Assembly: GCA_017433375.1 (NCBI GenBank)
Contig: JAFRHG010000003.1
Location: forward strand, 79,492-143,491
Length of the DNA: 64,000 bases
Source: Bacillota bacterium
GTDB taxonomy: Bacteria; Bacillota; Clostridia; Peptostreptococcales; Anaerovoracaceae
Direction of reading: 5' to 3'
The position numbers and the translations under genes were made by a program. This document shows positions 51,619 to 60,509 of this stretch, piece by piece. The notes beneath the pieces are model-generated. The model had not been told where the DNA came from, searched no databases, and saw only the letters and a list, made by a program, of their open reading frames with translations. How positions within the stretch are numbered: position 1 is the first letter of the stretch; each line of letters opens with the position of its first letter.

Positions 51619-52579
51619 CAACACCGATCTCAACAGAATAGGGAAGTCATTGGAAGAAGCAGGCAGCGTACTGCTTTTTCCGCATATTAACCCGGATGGG
51701 GACGCCATCGGCGCCTGCATAGCCCTCTGTCACGGACTGCGGGGACTGGGCAAGGACTGCTGGATCCTTCTGGAGAGTCCGCTGACGTCCTTTCTCGCCT
51801 TTATGGATGACGGCCTGTGCACCACCGACCGGGATGTGATCTTAAACCCTGATGTCTGCGTCTGCGTGGACTGCAGCGAGGAAATGCGTTTTCCCTCCCG
51901 GGTGGAAGCATTCCACAGGGGAAAGCTGTCCGTCTGCCTGGATCATCACGTGGCAAGCGAGTGCCCCTGGGACATGTATGTCATCGACAACCACGCGGCG
52001 GCAGCCTGCGAGCTGATCTACCGGATGATGACCCTGCGCGGCTGGCCCCTGACCGGTCCCATTGCCAGGGCCCTGTACACGGGAATCGTCGCTGACACGG
52101 GCTGTTTCCGCTATTCCAACACCACGCCGGAAACCCACCGGATCGCCGCGGAACTGATCGAACTGGGCGCCGATGTGAACGATGTGAGCGTTCGTCTGTA
52201 CCAGAGCGTGGATCCCCGGGAGATGAATGTCACCGTCTCCGCCCTGAACCGGATGGAGCTCTTTGCCGGCGGACGGGCGGCCATCACCGACCTGTCCACA
52301 GAGCAGAGGCTGGCCTGCGGAGCAGGACTTGAGCATACGGAGAACATCATCGACGAGCTGCGGAATATCCGCGGCGTGGAGATCGCCGCCTTCCTCAAGG
52401 AGGACGGGGACGCGATCAGGGTCAGCCTCCGGGCCAAGACCGAGGGCAATGTAGCGGTCATCGCCGAGCAGTTCGGCGGCGGCGGACACATCAAGGCGGC
52501 CGGCTGCACCATGGAAAAACCCCTTGAGCGGGCCCGAAGCCTGCTGAAAGAAGCGATAGAAAAGAGTCTGGCGGATTGA
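51611..52579 (+). CDS. nrnA: DHH/DHHA1 phosphoesterase NrnA (oligoribonuclease/pAp phosphatase)
   Basis: NrnA-type phosphoesterase, 322 aa, degrades nano-RNAs and 3'-phosphoadenosine 5'-phosphate. DHH motifs are FPHINPDGDAIGA, VCVDCSEE and LDHHVASE; the DHHA1 tail has FGGGGHIKAAG. The start at 51611 overlaps rbfA; AAGGA is rather far upstream, so coupling with rbfA is likely. Its stop overlaps the truB start (TGATG). Confidence 0.93.
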   Translation: MISNTDLNRIGKSLEEAGSVLLFPHINPDGDAIGACIALCHGLRGLGKDCWILLESPLTSFLAFMDDGLCTTDRDVILNPDVCVCVDCSEEMRFPSRVEAFHRGKLSVCLDHHVASECPWDMYVIDNHAAAACELIYRMMTLRGWPLTGPIARALYTGIVADTGCFRYSNTTPETHRIAAELIELGADVNDVSVRLYQSVDPREMNVTVSALNRMELFAGGRAAITDLSTEQRLACGAGLEHTENIIDELRNIRGVEIAAFLKEDGDAIRVSLRAKTEGNVAVIAEQFGGGGHIKAAGCTMEKPLERARSLLKEAIEKSLAD

Positions 52580-53562
52580 TGGACGACGGCATTCTGATTC
52601 TGAACAAACCGCAGAACTGGACTTCCCACGACTGCGTAGCCGTCTGCCGGCGGGTGCTGAGGCTGAAGGGCGTGAAAAAGATCGGCCACGGCGGGACCCT
52701 GGATCCCATGGCGGAAGGCCTCCTGCCCGTGTTCATCGGACAGGCGACCCGAATCATGGAATACATGGATCTGGAGGATAAGACCTATTTCTGCCGGGCG
52801 CGCCTCGGCCTGACCACGGATACCCAGGATATCTGGGGAACGGTGCAGACCAGGGACGGTTTCGACGGCATCCGGGAGGAGGATATCCGCACGGCCCTGG
52901 CTTCCTTTCAGGGCATTATCCAACAGATCCCGCCCGTTTTCTCCGCCGTGCGCATCGACGGCAAGCACCTCTACGAATACGCCCGCAAGGGAAGGGACGT
53001 GGAGAAGGAGATCAGGCCCCGGAAGGCCTTTATCCGTCGCCTGGACGTGGAGGAGGTGGATCTGGCGGAAGGCAGGGTTGCCTTTTCGGTCCAGTGTTCC
53101 CGGGGCACCTACGTGCGGACCATCTGCCATGACCTGGGGAAGAAGCTTGGCTGCGGCGCCGTCATGGAATCTTTGCGTCGGACCGCGGTGGGGGAGCTGG
53201 ATCTGTCCCGCAGCATCAGCCCGGAGGAGGTAAAGACGGCGGAAGAACAAGACCTTGAGTCCTTGCTTCTGCCCGTGGACCTGCCTCTGAAACGGCTTGG
53301 GGAAGCCTATCTCAGCCGGGACAGGGCCGACTGGTTCTCCCGTGGCAATTCCACCCGGTGGAGAAGGGTGGATGTAAAGGCAAGGCCGGCGGTGGAGGAA
53401 GATCCCCTGACTGGGAAGATCCCCCTGAACGCCAGGGGAAGGCGCTACGACCGGCTGTACCGGGTGTACGAAGAGGGGACGGGGCTGTTCCTGGGGATCG
53501 GCTATGAAGACAGAGAAGAAGAACTGCTGAAGGCGGACAAGGTGTTTGTCCCCAAACGATGA
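52579..53562 (+). CDS. truB: tRNA pseudouridine-55 synthase TruB
   Basis: TruB, 327 aa, makes pseudouridine 55 in the T loop of tRNAs. The catalytic aspartate lies in GHGGTLDPMAEGLLPV, and the second motif is in FSVQCSRGTYVRTI. A PUA-like C-terminal domain follows. ATG 52579 overlaps the nrnA stop. ribF starts two bases after its stop. Normal length for Firmicutes. Confidence 0.96.
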   Translation: MDDGILILNKPQNWTSHDCVAVCRRVLRLKGVKKIGHGGTLDPMAEGLLPVFIGQATRIMEYMDLEDKTYFCRARLGLTTDTQDIWGTVQTRDGFDGIREEDIRTALASFQGIIQQIPPVFSAVRIDGKHLYEYARKGRDVEKEIRPRKAFIRRLDVEEVDLAEGRVAFSVQCSRGTYVRTICHDLGKKLGCGAVMESLRRTAVGELDLSRSISPEEVKTAEEQDLESLLLPVDLPLKRLGEAYLSRDRADWFSRGNSTRWRRVDVKARPAVEEDPLTGKIPLNARGRRYDRLYRVYEEGTGLFLGIGYEDREEELLKADKVFVPKR

Positions 53563-53563
53563 C

Positions 53564-54499
53564 ATGAAGATATTCCATTCACTAGAAGAAATCACCAATA
53601 TTGAAGATACGGTGGTCGCCCTGGGCAACTTCGACGGGGTGCACAAGGGCCACCAGCAGATCATTGCCCGGACGGTACGCAGCGCGAAGGCCGTTGGCCT
53701 TGCCAGTGCGGTCTTTACCTTTTCCAACCATCCCAGCGCGGTTCTGGGGAAGGGTGAGCCGGTGAAGAACATCCTCTACGCCGAGGAGAAGATCCGGATC
53801 ATCGAGGAAATGGGCATCGATTATCTGATCAGCATCCCCTTTACGGAGGAGATCCTGCAGATGAGCCCCCAGGAATTCGTCCAGGCCATCCTCGTGGACC
53901 GTCTCCATATCCGTGAGGCCTACTGCGGTTTCAATTATACCTTCGGTTACCGGGCATCGGGCACTCCTGAGGTGCTGATGCACGAGGGGCTTCGCCACGG
54001 CTTCGGCCTCCATGTGCAGGAACCCTATACCATCGACGGCGTTCTGGTCAGCAGCACCTATATCCGCCAGCTGATCCAGGAGGGCAGGATGGAGGAGGCG
54101 ACGAAGTTCATGGGCCGGATGTACGCCATCGGCGGCGAAGTCATCGTGGGCAACCAGCTGGGTCGGACCATCGGATTCCCTACCATGAATCTGGTCATCG
54201 ACGAGACCATGGTAACGCCGCCCAACGGGGTCTACATCACTTACTGCACCATCGAAGGCGTCCGCTATCCCGCGGTCACCAACGTGGGCAACAAGCCCAC
54301 CATCGGCCAGTACGCCAAAAACATCGAGACCAACGTCTTCAATTTCGATGAAGACACTTACGGCAAATATATCAACGTGGAGTTCGTCCGCTGGACCCGG
54401 CCTGAGAGGAAGTTTGACGGGCTGGATGAGCTGAAAGCCCAGATCCAGAGCGACTCCATCGGGGCCAAGGCCTACCACCGGGAACGGGGGATGCTGTAG
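53564..54499 (+). CDS. ribF: Bifunctional riboflavin kinase/FAD synthetase
   Basis: RibF, 311 aa, makes FMN and FAD from riboflavin. The N-terminal nucleotidyltransferase has LGNFDGVHKGHQQII; the C-terminal riboflavin kinase has GRTIGFPTMNL and PPNGVYITY. Start at 53564 (MKIFHSLEE) is one base past the truB stop; a longer frame start upstream lacks support. It is the last gene of the rimP-ribF block and is followed by a large hairpin. Confidence 0.96.
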   Translation: MKIFHSLEEITNIEDTVVALGNFDGVHKGHQQIIARTVRSAKAVGLASAVFTFSNHPSAVLGKGEPVKNILYAEEKIRIIEEMGIDYLISIPFTEEILQMSPQEFVQAILVDRLHIREAYCGFNYTFGYRASGTPEVLMHEGLRHGFGLHVQEPYTIDGVLVSSTYIRQLIQEGRMEEATKFMGRMYAIGGEVIVGNQLGRTIGFPTMNLVIDETMVTPPNGVYITYCTIEGVRYPAVTNVGNKPTIGQYAKNIETNVFNFDEDTYGKYINVEFVRWTRPERKFDGLDELKAQIQSDSIGAKAYHRERGML

Positions 54500-54504
54500 G
54501 CCTC

Positions 54505-54540
54505 TTCTCCCGGGAACAGCCGGGGCGGCTGCCGGGAGAA
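54505..54540 (+). other. Large hairpin after ribF
   Basis: TTCTCCCGG (54505-54513) pairs with CCGGGAGAA (54532-54540), and inside it CAGCC pairs with GGCTG around a GGGGC loop, with a three-base bulge. No U-run follows, so termination would need another factor. It may protect the 3' end of the operon mRNA. Confidence 0.6.
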
Positions 54541-54569
54541 AAAGTACCGGGGCGGCTGCCGGGAGAAAA
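54520..54569 (+). repeat. Tandem 23-base repeat between ribF and tRNA-Pro
   Basis: A 23-base unit occurs at 54520-54542 and again at 54547-54569. The first copy forms the 3' half of the hairpin after ribF, so the second copy could pair with the same 5' arm as an alternative fold. Confidence 0.8.
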
Positions 54570-54574
54570 TGTGC

Positions 54575-54603
54575 TTGCACTTGGTAGGGCGAAGTGTTAC
54601 AAT
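54575..54603 (+). promoter_or_regulatory. Promoter of tRNA-Pro
   Basis: TTGCAC (54575-54580), 17 bases, TACAAT (54598-54603), 22 bases before the mature tRNA. Confidence 0.82.
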
Positions 54604-54625
54604 GTGACCGTTGCCGGTCAGGCAT

Positions 54626-54702
54626 CGGGATGTGGCTCAGCTTGGTAGAGCGTTGCGTTCGGGACGCAAAGGCCGCTGGTTCGAATCCAGTCATCCCGAC
54701 CA
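54626..54702 (+). tRNA. tRNA-Pro (anticodon CGG)
   Basis: Complete cloverleaf: acceptor CGGGATG with CATCCCG, D arm GCTCAGCTTGGTAGAGC, anticodon stem TTGCG/CGCAA with loop TTCGGGA (anticodon CGG), T arm CTGGTTCGAATCCAG, discriminator A and encoded CCA. Reads CCG proline codons, consistent with a G+C-rich genome. Confidence 0.97.
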
Positions 54703-54709
54703 GAGACAG

Positions 54710-54750
54710 ACCCGCCTGCAGTGTTGATCATCAACGGCCGGCGGGTTTTT
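54710..54750 (+). terminator. Terminator after tRNA-Pro
   Basis: Outer stem CCCGCC (54711-54716) with GGCGGG (54740-54745), inner stem GTTGA/TCAAC, then TTTTT. Ends the tRNA transcript 48 bases before metY. Confidence 0.82.
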
Positions 54751-54798
54751 CGTAAGTAAAGAAGCATTGCTTTTGCAGAAATAACGGAGGAAGAAACC

Positions 54799-56067
54799 AT
54801 GAAAGACGCAACCAAATGCCTGCACGCGGGATATACGCCGAAAAACACGGAACCCCGGGTCATGCCCATCGTACAGAGTACGACCTACGTGTACGACTCC
54901 ACGGAGGAGGTAGCCGCCGTCTTCGACGATCCCACCAGATCCCTGATCTATTCCCGGTTCGCCAATCCCACCGTCATGGCGGTGGAAGAGAAAATCGCCG
55001 CTCTGGAAGGTGGCGTAGGCGCTATGTGCACCAGCTCCGGGCAGGCGGCGTCCCTGCTTTCCGTGCTGAACCTCTGCCAGGCGGGGGACAGCATCATCAG
55101 TTCGGCGGAGATCTACGGCGGCACGGTCAACCTCTTCGCCTTCACCCTGAAGAAGCTGGGCATCGAGTGCATCTTCGTGGACAAGAACGCTCCCGATGAA
55201 GAGATTCACGCAGCCTTCAAGCCTAACACGAAACTGGTCTTCGGCGAGACCCTGGCCAACCCGGCCCTGACCGTATTTGACATCGAGCGGTTCGCCAATA
55301 TCGCCCACGCCCACAACGTCCCCCTGATCGTGGACAACACCTTTGCCACGCCCATCCTGTGCAAGCCCATCGAGTTCGGGGCGGATATCGTTATCCACTC
55401 CACAACGAAGTACATGGACGGCCATGCGGTGCAGGGCGGAGGCGTCATCGTGGACAGCGGCAAGTTCGACTGGACGAAGGGGGACTTCCCCGAACTCACC
55501 GAGCCGGATGAATCCTATCACGGCATCATCTATACGGAAACCTATGGCAATCTGGCCTACATCCTCAAGGCGAGGATGCAGCTGATGCGGGACTTCGGCT
55601 GCTATCCGGCGGCTCATTCCGCTTTCCTGCTGAACATGGGCCTGGAAACCATGTCCGTGCGAATGAAGCAGTACTGCGAAAACGGCCTGACCGTCGCCCG
55701 GTACCTGGAAAACTGCGACATGGTGGAACGGGTCATCTATCCCGGCCTGGAGAGCGACGCCGGATACGAGCTGGGCAAGAAGTACCTGAAGGGCTGCAGC
55801 GGCGTCATTTCCTTCATCATCAAGGGCGGCAGGGAAACGGCGATGAAATTCATGGATTCCCTGAAGCTGGCCTCCAATGAGGTCCACGTCGCCGATATCC
55901 ATACCTGTGTCCTTCACCCCGCCAGCGAGACCCACCGTCAGCTGACCGACGAGCAGCTGGTGGCTGCCGGCATCGAGCCGGGCATGATCCGCTTCTCCGT
56001 CGGTCTGGAGGATATCGACGACATCCTGGCCGATGTGGAGCAGGCCTTTGCCGCGGCGAGAGGATAA
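54799..56067 (+). CDS. metY: O-acetylhomoserine sulfhydrylase-type PLP enzyme
   Basis: Cys/Met-metabolism PLP enzyme, 422 aa, most likely O-acetylhomoserine sulfhydrylase (direct sulfhydrylation to homocysteine). The PLP lysine is K204 in HSTTKYMDGH, and the YSRFANPT and ASSGQAA-type blocks (SSGQAASLLSV) are present. A methionine gamma-lyase cannot be excluded from sequence, but the nearby metA, with acetyl-CoA-type residues, favours MetY. GGAGGAAG precedes the ATG. No SAM riboswitch or T-box fits in the 48 bases upstream. Confidence 0.85.
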   Translation: MKDATKCLHAGYTPKNTEPRVMPIVQSTTYVYDSTEEVAAVFDDPTRSLIYSRFANPTVMAVEEKIAALEGGVGAMCTSSGQAASLLSVLNLCQAGDSIISSAEIYGGTVNLFAFTLKKLGIECIFVDKNAPDEEIHAAFKPNTKLVFGETLANPALTVFDIERFANIAHAHNVPLIVDNTFATPILCKPIEFGADIVIHSTTKYMDGHAVQGGGVIVDSGKFDWTKGDFPELTEPDESYHGIIYTETYGNLAYILKARMQLMRDFGCYPAAHSAFLLNMGLETMSVRMKQYCENGLTVARYLENCDMVERVIYPGLESDAGYELGKKYLKGCSGVISFIIKGGRETAMKFMDSLKLASNEVHVADIHTCVLHPASETHRQLTDEQLVAAGIEPGMIRFSVGLEDIDDILADVEQAFAAARG

Positions 56068-56072
56068 ACGTC

Positions 56073-56528
56073 ATGACCACGGATTATTCGGAAAAGATGC
56101 GGGAAATCATCGGGAACATCCGCCACAGCGGCGGCATGCTCAGCGAGATGATGGAGCCGGAGTTTGTCAGCTGTGACGCGGAGAGTCGGGTCACGGTCAT
56201 CCGGTACAACCGCTTCAAATGGGAGGAAAACGGCAGGGGAGAAGTCCACGGCGGCGTCGTGTCCGCCATGCTGGACACCTCCATGGGAATTACCGCCGTA
56301 TCCTTTATCCAGCAGAATGTGGCTACGGCGGATATGTCCGTCAGCTTCATCCGTCCCTTTTCCGGCAGACAGTTCCTCGTGACCTCGGAAGTCATCCATA
56401 TCGGCCGGCGGCTGATCCGCCTGAATGCCAGGGCGACGGATGAGGAAACGGGAAAGCTCCTGGCCACGGGGACCAGCAGTTTCATGCCCCTTGCCCAGGA
56501 AAGAGAACCGGGCGTTCTGAACGCCTGA
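56073..56528 (+). CDS. PaaI-type hotdog thioesterase
   Basis: Hotdog-fold acyl-CoA thioesterase-like protein, 151 aa. The family blocks GEVHGGVVSAMLDTSMGI and ATADMSVSFIRPF are seen; the HGG segment contributes to the active site. It lies 5 bases after metY and 14 bases before metA in one operon, which is an unusual place. A housekeeping role in CoA release linked to acetyl-CoA use by MetA is only a guess. Substrate unknown. Confidence 0.87.
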   Translation: MTTDYSEKMREIIGNIRHSGGMLSEMMEPEFVSCDAESRVTVIRYNRFKWEENGRGEVHGGVVSAMLDTSMGITAVSFIQQNVATADMSVSFIRPFSGRQFLVTSEVIHIGRRLIRLNARATDEETGKLLATGTSSFMPLAQEREPGVLNA

Positions 56529-56542
56529 AGGAGAGTACATAT

Positions 56543-57511
56543 ATGCCCCTGATCATTCCGGACAGGCTGCCCGCCGCGGCGGCCCTGAAAGACGAAAACA
56601 TATTCACCATGAACCGCGCCCGGGCGCAGAACCAGGACATCCGTCCGCTGAAGATCATCATCCTGAATCTGATGCCGACGAAGATCGCCACGGAAACCCA
56701 GCTGGCGCGGGTATTGGCCAACAGCCCCCTCCAGGTGGAGATGAACCTGCTGGGCATGGACTCCCACCAGTCCACCCACATTTCCCAGGATCATCTGCAG
56801 ACCTTTTACCGTACCCTGGAAGAGGTCCGGGAGGACTATTTCGACGGGCTCATCATCACCGGATCCCCTGTGGAGCAGATGCCCTTCCAGGATGTGGACT
56901 ACTGGACAGAACTCTGTGATTTCTTTGAGTTCGCCAAGACCCATGTCTACAGCAGCATGTTTATCTGCTGGGGCGCTCAGGCGGCGCTGTACCATTATTA
57001 CGGGATCGACAAGCACATTCTGGACAAAAAGCTCTTCGGCGTCTTCGAGCACCGGGTAGTTCGTCCCCGCAATCCGCTCATGCGCGGATTCGACGAGGTG
57101 TTCTATGCGCCCCATTCCCGCCATACGGAAGTGCGCCGGGAAGACATCGAAAATGAGCCTCAGCTCCGGATTCTCGCCGATTCTCCGGAAGCGGGCCCCC
57201 ACATCCTTTCCACGGAAAACGGCCGTCAGATCTTCGTTCTGGGCCATCAGGAGTACGACAAGGGAACCCTTGCCGCCGAATACTTCCGCGATGTGGAGAA
57301 GGGGCTGGACATTCAGGTGCCCAAAAACTATTTCCGCAACGACGACCCGGAAGAGGAGATCCTCTTCCGGTGGAGAAGTCATGCCAATCTGCTCTTTAGC
57401 AACTGGCTGAACTATTATCTGTATCAGGCGACGCCGTACAACCTGGAAGACCTGCGTGACGGCAGGGCGGACGCGTGGCGCGCGACCAGCGGGGAAGAGC
57501 TGGCAGAATAA
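56543..57511 (+). CDS. metA: Homoserine O-acetyltransferase MetA
   Basis: MetA, 322 aa, activates homoserine for methionine synthesis. Catalytic C142 (FICWGAQ), H235 and E237 (LGHQEYD) are at the canonical positions. Residue 111 is Glu (TGSPVE), which in this family marks acetyl-CoA rather than succinyl-CoA use, matching the downstream need of MetY for O-acetylhomoserine. GAAGGAG precedes the ATG. Its 3' end overlaps a converging minus-strand gene by about 116 bases, with no terminator between them. Confidence 0.95.
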   Translation: MPLIIPDRLPAAAALKDENIFTMNRARAQNQDIRPLKIIILNLMPTKIATETQLARVLANSPLQVEMNLLGMDSHQSTHISQDHLQTFYRTLEEVREDYFDGLIITGSPVEQMPFQDVDYWTELCDFFEFAKTHVYSSMFICWGAQAALYHYYGIDKHILDKKLFGVFEHRVVRPRNPLMRGFDEVFYAPHSRHTEVRREDIENEPQLRILADSPEAGPHILSTENGRQIFVLGHQEYDKGTLAAEYFRDVEKGLDIQVPKNYFRNDDPEEEILFRWRSHANLLFSNWLNYYLYQATPYNLEDLRDGRADAWRATSGEELAE

Positions 57512-57725
57512 GGGCGGCGGCGGAGAGGGCGAAGCCCGCGAGAAGGATCACCCATACCGCCGGATGCACGTAGGTGAGCAGGGGCGGCAGCAGGGTATCG
57601 TCGGGAAACTCCCTCATCCTGGCCAGGAAGGCGTCCTGCAGGATCAGGCCCGCGGCCGCCAGGGTGATACACAGGGGGAGGAGCCGGAGAGGCATCTCCC
57701 GGATCATGGATGGCTGTCTGTTCAT
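57396..57725 (-). CDS. Small two-helix membrane protein, unknown
   Basis: A 109-aa protein with two likely membrane helices (about 12-30 and 55-77) and a low-complexity Arg/Pro/Cys/Ser tail that is encoded antisense to the metA end. AAGGAAAGGAA lies upstream of its ATG. It begins 22 bases after the secreted-protein gene on the same strand, so the two form a pair. The tail over metA looks like shadow composition, so a frameshifted or extended end is possible. Not recognised. Confidence 0.55.
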   Translation of the reverse strand: MNRQPSMIREMPLRLLPLCITLAAAGLILQDAFLARMREFPDDTLLPPLLTYVHPAVWVILLAGFALSAAALILPALPRWSRATRPPCRHAGLPGCTASPDTDNSSASC

Positions 57726-57747
57726 TTCCTTTATTCCTTTCCTTTGA

Positions 57748-58293
57748 TTATTTCGGTGACGACGACCTCACCAGACGGTAGGCGAAGTGATCGAATTTTT
57801 TTGCTGTGATCCAGCGGGTCTGGCCCGTTTTCTTCCAGGTTCCGTCAGCGAAAGTGTACTTGCGCGCCAGCGCCTTGTAGTTCCTGTAGACCGGCTTGTA
57901 CTGAATGGCCCACCAGGTGCCTTTTTTCTTGCCCGAAAGGCCGTAGGTCTTGGAGGCGTTGGCGGACCATGTCCGGGAGACGTCGAATCTGAAAGTAGCG
58001 TTGAGCACCTTGCGGGAAATGCCGCAGGTTCCGGAGACGCTGTTGGAGACGGACTTCGTCGTTCCCATGCTGATGGTGTCCCCGGCGCTGCCGTCGGCCC
58101 GGGCCCGGATCCCCGTTCTCCACTTGCCGGAGGACTGCCCGTCGCTTTGCCGGCCGCCCTGGATCTTCCACGTGCTGCCGCCCCAGTCCTTTGCGGCAGA
58201 GGATGGCGTTGCCATCGGCGGGGAAAAGGCAACCCCGGCGGCGAGCAGGACAGCCAGGGCAAACAATAGAAGATGAGTTCGTGTGTTGTTCAT
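57748..58293 (-). CDS. Secreted protein of unknown function
   Basis: A 181-aa protein with a signal peptide (basic MNNTRTH, hydrophobic core about 8-23, cleavage likely near residues 30-34). The mature part is Gly/Ser/Lys/Trp-rich, with a single Cys (GTCGISRKV), and reads as beta-strand rich. The start at 58293 is preferred to 58335 because AAGGGGG lies seven bases upstream and the signal starts there. Not recognised; a secreted toxin- or bacteriocin-like role with the small membrane protein downstream is possible but unsupported. Confidence 0.7.
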   Translation of the reverse strand: MNNTRTHLLLFALAVLLAAGVAFSPPMATPSSAAKDWGGSTWKIQGGRQSDGQSSGKWRTGIRARADGSAGDTISMGTTKSVSNSVSGTCGISRKVLNATFRFDVSRTWSANASKTYGLSGKKKGTWWAIQYKPVYRNYKALARKYTFADGTWKKTGQTRWITAKKFDHFAYRLVRSSSPK

Positions 58294-58415
58294 AGTGGAT
58301 ACCCCCTTTATAATTTCCAGATTATGGCAAATCATTGTGACGGTTCAGTGATGGAAATATATGGAAATCATGAAAAGGAAGAATTGCTTTTCCGGTAGAA
58401 CCGGCAAACCTTGTA

Positions 58416-58424
58416 TGGTACAAT
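58416..58424 (+). promoter_or_regulatory. Extended -10 promoter of fbp
   Basis: TGGTACAAT: extended TG and -10 TACAAT (58419-58424); no good -35 is seen. The rest of the 178-base divergent gap holds a small CCGG hairpin and nothing else recognised. Confidence 0.6.
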
Positions 58425-58471
58425 GAAGTCGACGTTAACGCATGCGTTGCTTTTGAAGGAGGAGTAGTGCC

Positions 58472-60427
58472 TTGGTTGATCAGAATCTGCTTAAAAACCT
58501 GTCCAAACAGTACCCGGACATCAAGTCAGCGACTCAGGAAATCGTGAATCTGAGCGCCATCCTCAGCCTTCCCAAGGGAACGGAATACTTTCTCAGCGAT
58601 CTTCACGGAGAGCATGAGGCGTTCATCCACATGCTGAAGAGCGCTTCCGGCGTCATCAAGGGCAAGATCGATGAGATTTTCGGACCGGATCTGACCGCGG
58701 AAGAGCGGGATGAACTGGCCTCTCTCGTCTATAACGCGGAAGCGGAGATCGCCCGCAAAAAGAAAAGTGTGGAGAACTTCGACCGCTGGTGCAAGACGTC
58801 CATCTTACACCTCGTTCTGATCTGCAAGTCGGTGACGAACAAATACACCCAGTCCAAGATCCGTAAACGCCTGCCCAAGGAATACGCCTACATCATCGAC
58901 GAACTGCTGCACGCCGATGACGAGGCCAATATGGGCAATTATTATACCCAGATCATCAACACCATGGTGGAATGCCGGGTGGCCGAGGAGTTCATCATCG
59001 AGATGGCGGAGGTCATCAGCAGCCTGGCCATGGACCGGCTCCACATCATCGGCGACATCTGGGACAGAGGCGCGCACCCGGATTACATCATGGATTACCT
59101 GATGGATTTTCACGATGTGGATTTCCAGTGGGGCAACCACGACATCGTCTGGATGGGCGCGGCGACGGGCAACTGGGCCTGCATCGCCAACTGCCTGCGG
59201 ATGAACATCAACTACAATAACTTCGATATGCTGGAAGTGGGCTACGGCATCAACCTGCGGCCTCTGGCCATGATGGCCCAGAAGTACTACGGGGACGATC
59301 CCTGTACCAAGTTCATGCCCAAGGTCATCGAGGAGAACAAGTATGATCCCACGGACCCCAATCTTGCGGCGCGGATGAACAAGGCCATCTCCATCTGCCA
59401 GTTCAAAGTGGAAGGGCAGAGGATCAAGGCTCATCCCGAATATCACATGGAGCACCGGATGCTGCTGGACAAGATCGACTACGAGAAGGGGACTATAGTA
59501 GTCAGGGGCAAGGAATACGAGCTCAACGACAAGAATTTCCCCACTGTCGACCCGGCTGACCCCTATAAGCTCAACGAGGATGAGGAGAGGGTCATGCGGG
59601 GCCTGTCCAATGCCTTCCTGCAGAACGACAAGCTCCAGGCCCATATCCGCTTCATCATGACCCACGGCGCCCTGTACAAGATCGTCAACGGCAACCTCCT
59701 GTTCCACGGCTGCATCCCCATGAACGAGGACGGGACCTTCAAGGAATGCGAGGTGGACGGAAAGAAATACAGCGGCAAGGCCTATATGGACATCCTGGAC
59801 CGGAAGGTGAGGGACGCCTATTTCACCGAGGAGCCGGCCAAGCGCAAAGGCAAGTCCGGCGACCTCATGTGGTATCTGTGGCTGGGGGCGGACAGCCCGC
59901 TCTTCGGCAAGGACCAGATGACCACCTTTGAGCGCTGCTTCATCGACGACAAGAAGACCCACAAGGAATACACCGTGCCCTATTACCGGCTCATCGCCGA
60001 TCAGAAGGTATGCGAGGACATCCTGGTGGAGTTCGGCCTGGATCCCGATGAATCCGTGGTGCTGAACGGCCACGTGCCCGTCAAGATCAAGGACGGGGAG
60101 AGCCCGGTCAAGGGAGGCGGCAAGCTGTTCATCATCGACGGCGGCATGTCCAAGGCCTACCAGAAGACGACAGGCATCGCCGGCTACACCTTCATTTTCA
60201 ACTCCCGCTTCATGGCCCTGGCGGAGCATAAACCCTATACTCCCATGCGGGCTGACGGGACCCAGACATTCCATTCCCCGGTGATCACCATCGTCAAGAA
60301 TATGCGCAAGAGGGTGCTCATCAGCGACACGGATATCGGCGTGGAACTGATCCGGGAAAGGGACGAACTGAAGGAGCTTGTGGACGCTTACCGCAGCGGC
60401 CGGATGAAGGAAAAGAATAAACACTGA
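58472..60427 (+). CDS. fbp: Fructose-1,6-bisphosphatase class III
   Basis: Class III FBPase, 651 aa, the Firmicute gluconeogenic enzyme. Metallophosphatase motifs are SDLHGEHEAF, GDIWDRGAHPDY and WGNHDIVWMG near residues 45, 190 and 220. The start codon is TTG (58472), chosen because GGAGG lies nine bases upstream and no ATG fits; a weak start may lower expression. Transcribed divergently from the secreted-protein gene. Confidence 0.95.
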   Translation: MVDQNLLKNLSKQYPDIKSATQEIVNLSAILSLPKGTEYFLSDLHGEHEAFIHMLKSASGVIKGKIDEIFGPDLTAEERDELASLVYNAEAEIARKKKSVENFDRWCKTSILHLVLICKSVTNKYTQSKIRKRLPKEYAYIIDELLHADDEANMGNYYTQIINTMVECRVAEEFIIEMAEVISSLAMDRLHIIGDIWDRGAHPDYIMDYLMDFHDVDFQWGNHDIVWMGAATGNWACIANCLRMNINYNNFDMLEVGYGINLRPLAMMAQKYYGDDPCTKFMPKVIEENKYDPTDPNLAARMNKAISICQFKVEGQRIKAHPEYHMEHRMLLDKIDYEKGTIVVRGKEYELNDKNFPTVDPADPYKLNEDEERVMRGLSNAFLQNDKLQAHIRFIMTHGALYKIVNGNLLFHGCIPMNEDGTFKECEVDGKKYSGKAYMDILDRKVRDAYFTEEPAKRKGKSGDLMWYLWLGADSPLFGKDQMTTFERCFIDDKKTHKEYTVPYYRLIADQKVCEDILVEFGLDPDESVVLNGHVPVKIKDGESPVKGGGKLFIIDGGMSKAYQKTTGIAGYTFIFNSRFMALAEHKPYTPMRADGTQTFHSPVITIVKNMRKRVLISDTDIGVELIRERDELKELVDAYRSGRMKEKNKH

Positions 60428-60465
60428 AAAAAAACCATTTTGGTCCGGGATTTCCGTATAATTCC

Positions 60466-60495
60466 CTTGCAAAGGCAAGCCAAAAGTGGTTAAAT
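60466..60495 (+). promoter_or_regulatory. Probable promoter of the bcd-etfBA operon
   Basis: TTGCAA (60466-60471), 18 bases, TTAAAT (60490-60495). The Rex-like site begins 15 bases after it. Other A/T hexamers nearby make the exact -10 uncertain. Confidence 0.5.
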
Positions 60496-60509
60496 AAAAT
60501 CGGTGTATT

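Noticed and set aside
54751-54798. SAM riboswitch or T-box before the methionine genes
   Set aside because: Only 48 bases separate the tRNA terminator from metY, with no riboswitch pattern.
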